Shown: positions 1 through 11,695, counted from the stretch's first letter. The stretch: 64,000 bases of DNA from Linepithema humile (GCF_040581485.1 NC_090130.1:7378001-7442000), one strand, 5' to 3'. A program made the numbers and translations. The notes: a model not told the origin generated them from the letters alone.

Positions 1-2220
1 GTAACGGGGTGGCGGAGGTGTAACGGGGAGAGGAGGATGGAAATCCAGCGGAGTTGCCTGAATGCGGGCGGCTTCAGAGACGCTAAATATTAATACCTAC
101 TAGTGTTCCTTTTATGCTCCGTCTACCCCATCCACCCCCCAACCCCTATCGCTCTCCTTCCCCTCCCACGCCTCGTCCGTCCTGCGCTCTCACGTTCGCG
201 GTATGACTTAGCATGCGTATACCGAGTTCTATCTGTCTTTCTCCTCTCCGCACAGTCTCTTTCTTGGATACCTTTTGCCTCTCCCCGTTCCCGCCTCCAC
301 GTCTCTTTCGACACTAACTCATGTCTTCGCACAGCCAATGTCCGCTCGAGGGCATTCATTGGATGGTCCGGTCCAGGGATGAATTCGCCGTGCAAGCTTG
401 TTTTTTGAACGTGTCCGTCGCGGCAGGCTTTCAACGGAAGCGCGGAGATTAATCTAATGAGCGTGCATGGAATCGTGGAGCAATACCGAGGAAGGCCGTA
501 TCCGTCATAGCCGCGTCACAATGCGGAAAGCGACGGCTACCGAGTGCGCGCTTTCTAAGGGATGCTTCAAAGTCGAGTGGATGTTAAATGCAAACAACGT
601 TTCCGCGAAACTTATTCGAGCATATCGGCGAAAATAACGCACATAGAAAATTGCGGCAAATTAGGTATTATAAAGCAAAGCAACTCGGGCGCGTTATATT
701 TTCTCTTTACATTCACTTCTTTAATCTCGAAACAATCAAGCATATAAAAAACAGAAATTAATGAATTAATGAATTCCTGAGAAAGGAAACGTTAATTTAT
801 ATCGCTAAAGTGTTTTATTGTAAAAGACTTAAGTCAACATGCATGCATTCACTCTTCAAAGAAATTACACATGCTGAGCAAAAAATTAAAGTTGAATATT
901 GATGCTTTAAACGATCGCATGGGCGTGTAATACGCGAACACGCATCGTAAAAAACTTAGAATGAGAATTCATCTACGGTTGTACCATCAGAAAGGGTGAT
1001 AACGAGTAAAAGGCAATCGGCGACTGGCTCGTCTCTTTTTTTTTTTTTTTATCTGATGAGGGAGAGGAGCTTAAAAGGCGGTTGCAACAAGTCACCCCGC
1101 ATTTACAAAGGGTCGTACGAGCCGCGTCGAACCGCGGCGCCCTACGTGCGATTCAATTAATAAAATTCATTCGAATGCGTCCATTAATTTTTTCTTCCTC
1201 CAACGCGGCAATAGCGGCAAAGGGTTCCGAGTCTCGGCGGCAGTCGTGCCGTTTAAAGGATCTGTCGGGGGTGGTTCGAGCGGCGGGTGAATGGGTGCAA
1301 ATAAGGTGGACCCTCACAGACCTTGAGTATAAATAAAAACGAACGAACGAATAAATATCCAACAAGGAGCGACAGGTCGAGTGCTTGTGGTACTCGCCCC
1401 ATTGCCGACACCCACTCCCCCCCCCCACCTCCTTCTCTTGAGGGGCTCGACAACGGTCGCTCAGAAATCAGGGGTAAAAAAACGTCGCGCTACAAAGGGT
1501 ATTTTAATTAACGTTATTGACTCCCTAAACTGATGACTGCGTGATTGCATGACGATGTCTTTTGCGGGAATTTGTAAATGCAAATTTTATGATTTCACAA
1601 AATCTATTGAAGGAAGCGAGCGGCAATTTCAGCAATAATAATTTCGTCGGTAATTGTACGTTGCTTCACCTTTACACACGGCAATAAAATTGCAGCAAAT
1701 AACCGATTTGCAATTTCTCACAGCACACACGTGTAAAAGCAATATCTACATCGCGCATTGAATTTACGCTAGGAAGTATACGAGCATCCAATATGCATAC
1801 GGGCAATTTCGAGAGCGCGGCTCTTCTCGGCAATTTACGGCAAGATGGCGTATACATGACAAACGATCGAATTCCCTATGCAAAGAAATCCACGCTACCG
1901 CGAAGGTTCTTCTCGCTCGCCACCCCCCGCGCGCTCTCTCCACCCTCATTTTGTTCATTCCGGTAGCGCGCGCGTTTCGGATACACTTATAACGCGGCGC
2001 GTGCTCGCTCATCTTTCTCTCTCATTCTCCTCTCGCGTCATCTCGTATCCCCAACGATATTATGGGCGCGCATGTAATGGAAACCGACGGATGATACATG
2101 GAGACGTCAAACGTGACGGCTCACGGTGCCGTTTGGAAACGCAGTCCCTTCCAATTCGCGAACAGCCGATGCCGCGGGAGGAAAGCGGCGCTTCTCTCTG
2201 ATAAAAATATTAAAACGACA
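1..2220. other. gene-less CpG-rich stretch
   Basis: No recognisable gene. The first 560 bases are CpG-rich, and the plus strand from about 120 to 310 is strongly pyrimidine-rich, which opens frames on both strands without coding meaning. A GTAACGGGG word occurs twice within the first 30 bases. An 8-mer (AATTAATG) is repeated in tandem at 757-776, AACG is repeated three times near 1340, and there is a C10 run at 1417-1426. Overlapping open frames of 60-107 codons have arginine/serine-rich translations typical of random CpG-rich DNA. Confidence 0.6.
1036..1050. repeat. poly(T) tract
   Basis: An uninterrupted run of 15 T on the plus strand. No target-site duplication or upstream retroelement body is visible, so I do not call it a retroposon tail. 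Confidence 0.9.
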
Positions 2221-4800
2221 ATCTATTAAACGCGTCAACGTTGGAACAATTTCCGGAAGACTCTACTGACACTTTATTCTCTTCCGGTGATAAATGAAGA
2301 TTGATAATTGACTATAACTAAAACAATTATCAATACGAAATTGTGATTATAAGTATATAAACATCTATGACGTATAATTCTAATATAATTTTTCTTTGAA
2401 TCCAGTAATCAATACATATAATTTTCATAATATTTGTCAATATTAAAATATCAGACATGTATATTTATCTATACTTATTCATACATTTTATTATCGAGTC
2501 TAACAAATATAATTATAAAATTAACCATTTAAATTTCAACGTATTCACCACGTCGATCCGTGACAAAAAAAGAGCACATCACTACTACACGCGGATATTG
2601 CATAGTCACTTTAGCCGGAAATCCGATACGACAATTTGTTGCTCGTCTGAAGAAGGCCTCCACTCTCTCTCCCCCAAGGCGCTTCTTCCGCTATCCGATT
2701 TTGATCGGCGGGAAATCGCATTGAATGCGATAACTTCGGCCGTGAGGTTTGAAGGGAGGAAAACGAAGACTGAGAGATACGCGAGGGTGAGAGGATGATT
2801 GCGGGGAGAGGGTGAACTGGCTCGGTCGTCTCCTTTCAAGGAGGTTGAACTGATTTTCCACTCGTGGGATATTCAATAAGGCAACACTGAAAGGAAAAAC
2901 CTGAAAGAGGCTTCGGGACGAGCCCGGGCAGCGGGACGGGGATGCCGGCTGGTGCGTGTATACGAAAAGAGCGTGCGTGTATCTGCGGGAGAAACTGAGT
3001 CAGAAATCAGCGGGAAGAGGAGCTGTGTATCTAACCACCTCTATCCTTCCAACCATCCATCCGTTCCCTATCGACTACCACCACTAACCACGCGTATGTA
3101 CATCCCGATATCTCAAAGCCTTCGCAGAGGGTCCCGCTGCCACTTGAATGCTCGACATCGCGATAGTCTTGTCCAAAGCAATTCTGATTTCGCCAAATCA
3201 ATCCAATCGCGAACAGAAGTCTTGTCTACGTCATACAAAATCGCATTGAATACGCTTGTGTAAGCGATACGCGAGGGCGTGACAAAATTTTATCGTCTTT
3301 CTTTTAACAAAATTATCAATCATGGATAAAGAGCAAAGAATTGTCAATAGTTGTTCGTCAAATTACAGCGCGCGTGACGAAAGGATCGATTCTCCCCGCG
3401 GATGTTTATGCATGCGTGCTCGCAAAAAGAAGATCACGCTCGTCACTTCTCGAATCGAATTGGCGGGAGGTGGGAGGATCGAAGGCTTAATTGAGTGCCA
3501 GACGATATCAGGGTAGGTAGGTAGCGATTCGTCACTAACGAGGGTTACCTACGGATTACCGCTCGTCCGCCTGTAAACGCCCATCACTTCGACGTGCGTG
3601 TTCCTTTTTTTCCCTCATCCGTGTGATATGGAAATGCTCTGCTCTCCGCCCTACAAACAGTGTCAGGTAAACCGGTGCCTTTTACCGCCGCGAATCCTTC
3701 CATCACCGTGTTACAGCCACCGTCAGATTGGATTATTGGTTTGTATATTCGGTTGTCACGAATGCAAAGCCAATTTCGTATCGTGTAAATCTCAAAAGAA
3801 TCTCAAAGTTCACGCGAAACTGTTATTTATTTCGCAATCCAATTAAAGTGTTATCTCTCGATTACTTTCTTTTCAGTTTTTTTTTTCTCGCCGGCATCAA
3901 TATATCGGCATTTGCACGTCTCGCAGATAATCAAAGCGCGCACTTTTCCCTCCACCCGCACTTCGAATGCATCATCAAGCGCTGAAGATGAAAGATGGCT
4001 CGCGCATAAAAGCTATTCCCAAATGCCAAGCGAGCGCGATGGCGGTGTCGGTGGTGCGAACTGAAAAGCCTCACCGCCACCGTCGTTAACGTATGTAGGT
4101 GTGCACCATCCACCTCGGTCAGCCGGCCTCGTATCAGCTACTCCTTCTCGTCGCCGCACCCCGAATCGCAATGCGCACTCCCGTCCCGTTCTTTCCGTCT
4201 GCAGACCGCCCGCGATACTACGCAGTCAATAGATAATACCGCGCGCGGGAGTCGAGAGTTCTATGAATGCCCGGCCCGAAGATCAAACAGCAAACCTAAA
4301 CCGCTGTTTGTTTTTCATCACGTCCCTGATCTCTTATGCAACCCTCGTTTTATTCAGAATTTAGGTTGCCGCGATACACACACGCAAGTGTGCACACGTA
4401 TATCCGCGATGCATGCCCGCGCCCGCGTCCGTACGTGTATCTGTCTGTATCGACTCATTTCTCCTCGCCGCGAATTCGTAACGGCCTCGCTTTAACCCGC
4501 CCCTTTCCCACCTCCCGTCTGCCATCTCATCTTCTTTTCTTGGCCGAGTCTATCGCTATGATCCTGCCTCGGCCTCTCCTAAGATACCGCTACCGGCCTG
4601 TGCAGCGAAAGTCCGGTACACGTGCACCGGCTGCACGCCGGTCGTATATGTATCTGCTAAACCAATTCACCCTTGGAACATCCTTTTGACAAATGCAGCC
4701 ACGCGTGTGAGAAAACACGCTCGCATACACAGACAAGCTGTGGTGCAGCTTTTCCTCCGGCATATTACTTTTGCCTCGCAAGTCTCAAGACGATAACTTT
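2221..4800. other. gene-less stretch: AT-rich then CpG-rich
   Basis: About 2220-2560 is AT-rich. From 2600 to 4800 the sequence is CpG-rich with pyrimidine-biased segments, for example 4440-4590. A GGTA unit is repeated three times at 3512-3524. A TTTTCAG acceptor-like motif near 3877 is followed by a T tract, not by codable sequence. I see no gene. Confidence 0.55.
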
Positions 4801-4817
4801 ACACTAGAGAAATAAGA

Positions 4818-4819
<2 letters not shown>

Positions 4820-4849
<30 letters not shown>
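4820..4849. repeat. (TA)n microsatellite
   Basis: About 15 perfect TA units, ending in an AAA run. Confidence 0.95.
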
Positions 4850-4851
<2 letters not shown>

Positions 4852-4880
4852 CAATTTCTTGAGTTAATTAATAAAATAGC

Positions 4881-4902
4881 GTGCACCAACTGAGCTATCC
4901 AT
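4881..4902 (-). other. isolated tRNA box A-like sequence
   Basis: Read on the minus strand this contains TAGCTCAGTTGG, an exact match to the tRNA box A/D-arm consensus TRGCNNAGYNGG. It is preceded by GGA, as in the end of a tRNA acceptor stem. The D-stem partner (GAGC) is missing, because GTGCACGC follows. Continuing on the minus strand gives AT-rich DNA and the (TA)n run with no GGTTCGANTCC box B, anticodon arm or T arm. It is therefore not a functional tRNA. It could be a tRNA or tRNA-SINE relic, or a coincidence. Confidence 0.25.
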
Positions 4903-5329
4903 AATAATTATTTAATCGTAAGAACATTTCTTAGATAAGAATTATCCTTATTATTGCTAATTTAATTTTTATGACAGAATTCACGTACGTTTTATCCGCG
5001 CGTGTACAATTGACACATTTATAAAAACAAAAGTAACACAATCAGCTGGAAAAAAACAACAATAATATCGCGCGTGCGTAAACCAGTCTGACAATAACTT
5101 ATCAAGATCTTTCATCCAGAACGTACGGTGCGATCTCGATTCTCAATGGCGGCTTGCAGAAAGAGTTATGCTCGCGATCTAAGCTCCCGGCGCTCACGGC
5201 TTTTCGCGTTATTCCCATACGGACAAAGTATCCGAGAGCATTATCTTCCTGCATAATGCATACACACCGGCGGTGGAAACAACCCCCACTTACCGTGAGC
5301 TGGATTCTCCGCGCCCTACCGAAAGGGGG

Positions 5330-5347
5330 CTGCTGCTGCTGTTGCTG
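5330..5347. repeat. (CTG)n trinucleotide run
   Basis: Six near-perfect CTG units, with one TTG interruption, inside CpG-rich DNA. Confidence 0.85.
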
Positions 5348-7234
5348 GTTTCTCTTTCTCGTCCTCTCTCCCGCGGCCCTACGGCCCCTCCGCCGTCACC
5401 CTGCCCCCCCCCCTCATCCCACCCGACCGAGTATTTCGTGTTATTTTATTGTACTGCGACTCAATAGTGGCTCCCACCGCCTATACCGTTTCCACGTTAC
5501 GTATGCTCGCGTTTCTTCCACATGCAAGGAAACACACATCCGCGTACGAAGCACGGCGCGGAGATACCCAGACAATATACGCTCACACACGCATACATAC
5601 AAATGTATACGCCGCTCGTAGGGCGAGAGGTGTGTATGCAGATACCGAGTACTTAGCATTAAGTATTCAACGCAAGGGGATCACGTATTATCGCCGACTC
5701 CCCGCTCGACGTGCGCTTATTTATTGCTACCCGGTACGTATCTCATGTGGCAAAAAGAGAATGCCCGCCAACCTCCGCCTCGCCCTCCCAGCAACGGTCT
5801 CTCCGGCCTCCGTCCCGTACCCTTCGTTGATCGGTGCTTTACATCCGGAAGATTATCGTCCGCTTTAATAACGCTTTCCTTCCGGCGCACGACTCACCTC
5901 TTTTGCCGCCTTTATAATACTGCGATATAAAACATTACACGTGACTTATATAAAATTTGAATAAAGATATTCTTATATTTAGCTCGCGCACGATCGTTAC
6001 TTTTTTGTTTCACGAGAGAAATAATTTATCGAGTACGACAATTCTGTTCCTAAAGTAATTGAGCTAACGTGCGATGCGGAGTGATCAATAATCGGATGTC
6101 GGATTTGCAACACGTTTTACAGATTAATACATCGCAGAGAGATGTCACACCTCGTGAAATTTAACTTCGCGCCAGAAGAATCGATCCGGAGCAGCGAGGC
6201 TCGCGGAGAGAAGCCCGCCGCGGAAGATTCGGGCAAGAGGAAGCGAATGTTGGAAACGAAAAAGAAAGAGGAGAATAGAATGCGCTACACTGTGCGGCAC
6301 TTCCGAAACCGAGGCTGATGGAAAGAGAGGAAAGAATGGGATGGGAAGAGGTAGAGGGCTTGTTTCGCAAACAGTTAGGAAACGGCTAACGCCGAGGATA
6401 AAGTGGTATCGGAACGAGACGATCGTCGAACAGATGCCGGGCCATAAAACAACCGCTTCCTCTTTTCCATCCCCTATCGCCGCTCTATCCACCCCCGTAG
6501 AGCAAGCCAACTAGCGTTTCTCCTAATGGGCCAAGACAAACTGCGCCCCCGCCGTTCGGTGTTTAGTGTGTCTGCCTGCAGGGGTTGCCCACAGAATTTC
6601 TTCCAATACCCATTACCTCGAGACTTTGCCTCTCGCTCCCTCCCACACCTCTCCCCCCCCCCCTCCTCATCTCCCTTGTTTTCCTGTCGTTGTACTTTTC
6701 TTTTTCCTATCCGGCTCTTGTTTCGCATATGCCGTGGCTACACGGGTCATTAATTGGAAAAAATCGCGGTTCCAAGAAATTCCCATTGCTCGAAGTAATA
6801 AACGCCGTCTTGGGGAATGAAGCCACGAATGAGTTTAATGCTCGGAGCAAGACCGCCTTTAAAATAATTCTTCTCGGGACAGCAAAAAAATCTCCCTCGC
6901 CCGCGACACCGCGTCGATGGACGTTTTAATTACTTTGTATTCGTATCACTCGGGAGTTTCGCTCGCCACGCTCCAAGGCTGCGTGTCAATCAAACAAAAA
7001 CAACGGCAGCGACATCCAGGAGCATCGAGCTCGATCGATTCGAACTCGTGACCCCGGTGACGGACGCTAAGTGAAGTTTGGACTTGTTAACGAAGTTACA
7101 GATTCTCGTAATCAAGAAGAGGAGGGGGAGGGGGGAGAGGAGAAGTACCTGCGGCGTGTGTAGATATTCAATATGCCATGGCTGTTAGCATCCACAATGT
7201 TATTCATATATTCAGAGACCTGCACACCGAAAAC

Positions 7235-7272
7235 GCGTGTACATATTAATCCTTCAGCGTGTACATATTAAT
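7235..7272. repeat. 16-bp direct repeat, period 22
   Basis: The 16-mer GCGTGTACATATTAAT occurs exactly twice, at 7235-7250 and 7257-7272, separated by six bases. Confidence 0.9.
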
Positions 7273-7488
7273 GTGAGAGAGTAGACGAGCGAATTCGTGG
7301 ACGCAAGAAAGAGCCCCCACGAGGTGGGAAAAGAGTCGGACGAGTAGAGCGAATAAGAGTGTCTAGGAGGAACGCAGAGAGGAGGGAGGGAATGAGAGAA
7401 CATACGTCGTGCCGAATAGAGCTTTGCACACCGTTTCGTGCCACACTGACTCGATTTTGAGCGACGAATTCGTTAAGCATCTGTTTTA

Positions 7489-7508
7489 TACGTACGTACG
7501 TACGTACG
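7489..7508. repeat. (TACG)5 self-complementary microsatellite
   Basis: Five perfect copies of a tetranucleotide. The repeat is its own reverse complement, so it can form a hairpin or cruciform. Confidence 0.93.
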
Positions 7509-8383
7509 CTCGCCGAAAGAGCAGAATTTTGCCGGTCACGAGAATTTCGCCAAAGCGAGCAGAGCACCGGCTGATGCGAAATGCAAACTGGCTGCGTAAT
7601 GTAATTGCTATAGGCGTTTCGCGCGCGGCACGGCATTTCGCGACTAATCATTTAGCGGTGAGTAATGCGCAGTAGAGGATCGAGTGTACATACACCGGCG
7701 GATCATTTTTGTTTGACGACTGTCTATCGACATTTTGCTCGGGCGTCGGTTTACAATCGACAAAAGCTGTCCCAACTTATTTATGAATTATACTCAATCG
7801 CAGTTTTATATCATCTCGATTAACGGAAGGTAAGGCTTTAAAATATAAAAATTAAGATTAAAAATATTGAGCTCGGGTATCGTTCTTGAAACAATAACAT
7901 TAACAATCATCGCCATTCACGATAATCGTGAAAAAAGGGACAAGACCAGAAGGCTAGTACGCAGAAGAGCAGACAGAAGGACACGCAGCGATAATGATAA
8001 AGAGCCGGTCGTTATTTCTCATTAAAAACAAGGGGTTCATCGCTCGCTATTATTGCAGAAGTGGCAACATGGTGCTCTCGTGCTCTCCCTGACAGGACCA
8101 GGCCTGCCTACCAGCCAACCACCGCCCTCCCCCGTCTACTAAGCGCACCACGAGTGCGGCAGTGAATGAGTGTCATTGAGAGGTGTCACTTCGTAGCATA
8201 TTCGTTTGTATTTCTCGCGCTCTCGTCATTATCTGCCATGCGGTGCATTGTAGCGGCGCGTCGGCCGCACTCGAGCACTCCAGCCTGCAAAATACAAATA
8301 ATCAGGAGGATCCGTCTATCCCCCCGGCTCTGTCTAGTGGATCCTCCCATGTTCTAACACCTTCTCTTTCCAATCCTATCCCG

Positions 8384-8388
<5 letters not shown>

Positions 8389-8456
<68 letters not shown>
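8389..8456. repeat. (TC)34 microsatellite
   Basis: A perfect plus-strand TC tract of about 68 bases. Serine/leucine or arginine/glutamate repeat frames crossing it are artefacts of the repeat. Confidence 0.98.
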
Positions 8457-8459
<3 letters not shown>

Positions 8460-9274
8460 CGTCGTCGACGACGAAACAGCCAGGAGAGACATTCTTCATT
8501 CATCATCAGGTACCATAATGATTCATCAGTAGTTTGTTTGTCGTTTTGTTCATCGTAATTGAGTGCAATGCTATTGCTTGTACGAGAGAGTCGTGCTCTA
8601 TCACAGCTCAATATTGCGATAAAATGATTTGCAAGTTAACAAAAACAATTAAGAATATTATATTTCATAAACTCTTAACGTAATAATTCCATTCCTTTCA
8701 TCTTATTGTATAAAACAAATTTATTAAACGCGCTATATACACGCATATAGCGATATCGATATTAAACTAATGATAATTTTCAATTTCTTAATCGGGATAT
8801 TTAAAAGATAGATAACTGACCTTTCAAATATTTAGTGTTCAAACTAGACAAGAACATGTCAGAACATTCGCGCGATAAGAAAGATCCGTTCTGTATGATG
8901 TCTTGTTTACGCATTGGCCTCGCACGAGTTGAATCTACTAAAGCTCGTGGGTCATCACATTGCATCATTTCGTCGGGAATACAGCTCAGAGCTATTGTTG
9001 TTGGCGTTTACGTTAATTGGTAATTTGACGAAACCTCTGGTACACATTTCGATGCCGTAAACTAAGAGCGTGTGTATGGCGTCATAGAGGTATTATTCAG
9101 CCAAAAGCAAATAATGCGATTTTCCGGTAAATTATGATAATCTTTAGATACTTTTACGACGGCATATTGCGTGCGCGTCAAAAAATATTATAAAACGTAA
9201 TAAAATAAAGAGTTTCAAGGTATCAAATGCGTATTATATAAAAAATATAAAAATTCACAAGTTTGTATTAGACG
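8457..9274. other. spacer between two long dinucleotide tracts
   Basis: About 820 bases, mostly AT-rich from 8620 to 8840, with a short CpG-rich part around 8860-9030. No gene is visible. The flanking tracts are TC on the left and GA on the right, so on one strand they are complementary. Confidence 0.6.
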
Positions 9275-9276
9275 AA

Positions 9277-9355
<79 letters not shown>

Positions 9356-9372
9356 AGGAGAGAAAGAGAGAG
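9275..9372. repeat. (GA)n microsatellite
   Basis: About 98 bases of GA repeat with a perfect core of about 50 bases and a degenerate right edge (AAAGAGAG, GGGAAGGAG). It is complementary to the (TC)n tract at 8389-8456. Confidence 0.97.
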
Positions 9373-9435
9373 CCAGCGTATGTAGGTAAAGCTTAGCTTG
9401 TGCAAATGTAGGTTGTATAATTTATTGCCACGAAA

Positions 9436-9534
9436 ATGATCCAGTGTGACCAAGATATGAGTATCTATTTCAATGACAGCAGCTTCGAGATGAATTTTCG
9501 ACGGACAGCCTTTGGCAGACCGCGTAGCTCATAA
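9436..9534 (+). CDS. unassigned 32-residue small ORF
   Basis: This starts at an ATG with A at -3 (ACGAAAATGA) and has an in-frame TAA shortly upstream. The translation begins MIQCDQDMSIYFNDSSFEMN and ends RRTAFGRPRSS, a varied composition without low complexity. It has no signal peptide and no membrane segment. I do not recognise the sequence. Frames of this length are very common by chance, so the only argument is the natural-looking residue mix and its place about 500 bases upstream of another protein-like frame at 10043. It could be a micropeptide, part of a longer spliced gene, or noise. Confidence 0.1.
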   Translation: MIQCDQDMSIYFNDSSFEMNFRRTAFGRPRSS

Positions 9535-10042
9535 ACGGCGTCGTAGCCTAAAGCCATATCGACTATTAAGCAGCGTATAGCACGGATATAGCCCGGTATA
9601 CGCGGTGTATACGCCCGTAATTACCTTTACCCTTAATTATCTATCCAATTAGCCCGAAGCTATTATGATTAAACCTATACTGTAAGTTTATAATAACAAT
9701 TAGTTACTATCGACCGCCGAGCTGCGACGTGGTAATTCTCACTTTCCGCGCTGAATCACGGCGCGCCTTATTGAGGTTTAGAGTTTCGAAATTGCACTTC
9801 GTCACCCGCTTTGGATGGCGAAAACAAGCGCCGGCGTAAAATTACAAATTTATCTTACGCTCTAAGGGCTTGGGGAAAAGTTATGCTGAACGCGAACGTA
9901 TAATCGTCATATTTTTAAAAGAAAAAAAGTGTACGGAAAAGAAACCTAGGCAGAAATATTGCCTTCGTTAATTTATCGTTTCGCGCTTCTTCTACTGTGC
10001 GCCTATTATACTTTCGGATAATTAACTCGATTTTTCTTCCAG
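9535..10042. other. stretch with donor-like site and polypyrimidine acceptor
   Basis: No gene is visible. A donor-like CT|GTAAGTTT lies near 9680, and the stretch ends in a pyrimidine-rich run and CAG (TTTTTCTTCCAG) at 10031-10042. Together they could bound an intron of about 360 bases, but the sequence before the donor has no convincing open frame in the matching phase. Confidence 0.3.
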
Positions 10043-10196
10043 CGAGGACGAGATAATTGCGCCGATGAAGTACAAATGTCTCAGCTCGTTAAACTTGTTA
10101 TTCTTCTCGGCAAAGTCCTGGAAGGCCAATTATATTTCGGTATTTAAAGTAGTGTTAGTATTTATGTATAGTTATCTGTGTGTAATCTCCCAATAG
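10043..10196 (+). CDS. candidate terminal exon or 43-residue membrane micropeptide
   Basis: The block begins right after a strong acceptor-like sequence (TTTTTCTTCCAG). Two frames are open. Frame one, starting at 10043, runs 34 codons to TAA at 10145 and contains DEVQMSQLVKLVILLGKVLE, a natural-looking amphipathic and hydrophobic mix. Frame two is open from just before the acceptor to TAG at 10194. It holds an ATG at 10065 giving a 43-residue peptide that starts MKYKCLSSLNLLFF and ends in a hydrophobic, membrane-like segment of about 20 residues (YISVFKVVLVFMYSYLCVI). I recognise neither. Both cannot be the true frame on this evidence, and both could be chance. No AATAAA lies close downstream. 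Confidence 0.15.
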
Positions 10197-11404
10197 TATT
10201 CTCAATACAAAGTCGAGACTTCTGACGTCTCTCAGATTCAAATGGCAGAAATCAGATAAAACCTAACAATGTATAGAAATAATTAACGCGCAAAATCTCA
10301 TTTCCCGTGCGTGTCGATTTTGTGTCAATTAGTGTCGATAATAATATTCCGCTGTTACTTTGAGCTGTGAAATACTTAACGAAGCGAATATGAAGAGTTG
10401 TCGATCTCAATGCAGTCAGCTGATAATGATTTCCGCAGGAACGAATTATTAGTTCATTAGGTGGAAATAGCCCGTGATGGAAAGTAATGAGCCTAAGCCA
10501 GCATTTTTGCATAATGGTCGCCATAAAGCCAGCGAAGCGTTCAGACGTCGTACTTCGTAAAGTTGTAAAAAATCGGTAACTCTCTCAATGCTAATCAACT
10601 GGAATTAGCGCTTCCTTCTTTACACTTCGTTTGTTGCCTCGATAACGTGTGATTCTTCGCAATCCACTCTCGATTATAATTACATACAAACACGCAAGGC
10701 GCAATTGCAGATTAAACCTGTTGTAGATATAACAAGCAAACAACATCCTTCATCATATTGATCTGCTTCACAAACTGCTGTAACTTTATCAGAAAAATCT
10801 CCATATGATAAATATAATTTAAATATCACTTAGATAATATATAAAATTTTTTAAATCATTATCTTGTGAAATGGCATAGTCTTTAAATTGCAATAGTATA
10901 ATCACGATACCAAAATATAACGTGAAAACCTCTTTCAAATTTTAAAGTACGCGATGTAAATGATGAAAAAAGATTGCACGTCATTAAGTGAATCATCGTA
11001 GATACAGAAATAGAAAGGAATATTACATCAAGAATCGACGGCAGCTCCGTTCAGTTATAAAGAAAGACGAGCAATGATTGTATGCATGCACACCTTTCTC
11101 TCAGTCTCCTGCTCTTCTTCTTTTCTCTTTCTCCGTCTCGCCTCTCTCTTTCTCTCCTTAAAGTCTCTCTTTTTTCCTCCTCTGCCCTTTCGGTTGCGCA
11201 TTCAAATGCGTGCGCGTTTGGCGCGGTTGGATTTCAAGGTCTCGCCGCGGTCCATCCTGAATACGCCCACAAATTTATCATTGAGTATTATTCATTGAAG
11301 CGTCAATGGTACCATTTGAATATGAAAAGAAGGAGCCTAGTGAATGGTTCCGCCGAGGCGCGTCACCCGGTAGGAATATAGGTATGTACATATACGATGC
11401 ACAC
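10197..11404. other. gene-less stretch
   Basis: Mostly AT-rich. A pyrimidine-rich segment at 11090-11190 opens arginine/serine/leucine-rich frames of no clear meaning. No gene or RNA is recognised. Confidence 0.55.
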
Positions 11405-11695
11405 GGGGTGTCTCGTAAAAACGCGCCAGTTTGATGCCACTCGCGCTGAAGGTACAAAAACGATTCGTTACGCAGGTGACAAGTCTTTTTGAAAAGTAAT
11501 AATTGATCGTGTTACATCAAAATAACATGTAGCCTCGTGCTTCATGGAAAGTCTAAATACTTGTACAATTAACTTTGGGAGATAAAAAAATTAGACGCAT
11601 GCGGATATGCAAAATTACTTAACGTGGCATTAAAAATTTGCAATTCCAGACAACAAAGTTGTCGTTTAAGACATTAGAGACACCCCTTATGTACA
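11383..11695. repeat. possible 8-bp flanking duplication TATGTACA
   Basis: TATGTACA occurs at 11383-11390 and again at 11688-11695, immediately beside the right end of the MITE-like element at 11405-11686. The left copy is 14 bases away from the left terminal repeat, so it is not a clean target-site duplication. It may be a coincidence, or the left terminus may extend further out than the inverted repeat suggests. Confidence 0.3.
11405..11686. mobile_element. MITE-like element with terminal inverted repeats
   Basis: The 282-base segment starts GGGGTGTCTC (11405-11414) and ends in its exact reverse complement GAGACACCCC (11677-11686). A short terminal inverted repeat, a length under 300 bases and no coding capacity are the marks of a non-autonomous DNA transposon. 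Inside, near the right end, lies a perfect 6-bp stem (GACAAC AAA GTTGTC, 11649-11663). The family cannot be set from sequence alone. Inverted ends starting GGGTGTC are compatible with several cut-and-paste superfamilies, and the flanks show no clean duplication. The chance of an exact 10-bp inverted pair at this spacing somewhere in 64 kb is not negligible, so the call rests on the combination of features. Confidence 0.5.

Larger units (their letters stand above)
5101..8388. other. gene-less stretch with polypyrimidine tracts
   Basis: CpG-rich DNA with several plus-strand pyrimidine tracts, at 5370-5430 and at 6620-6720 (including C11 at 6653-6663). A CTG run lies at 5330-5347 and a (TACG)n run at 7489-7508. 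Several open frames of 110-155 codons overlap here. Their translations are proline/serine/arginine-rich and carry no recognisable domain. I call no gene. Confidence 0.55.

Noticed and set aside
5154..5621. 155-codon frame with CTG-encoded cysteine run
   Set aside because: The frame crosses a (CTG)n repeat and polypyrimidine DNA. Low-complexity sequence keeps it open.
7024..7050. Minus-strand tRNA box B-like AGTTCGAATCG
   Set aside because: Two consensus mismatches, no T-stem pairing and no box A at the right distance.
8243..8263. miR-33-like sequence
   Set aside because: Eleven bases match the start of miR-33, but the rest diverges and no hairpin flanks it. Mature insect miR-33 is conserved over its whole length.
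8183..8611. Ser/Leu and Arg/Glu repeat proteins
   Set aside because: Direct translations of the (TC)n/(GA)n microsatellite.
9790..9811. miR-92-like sequence
   Set aside because: The match stops after the first ten bases and no precursor stem is visible.
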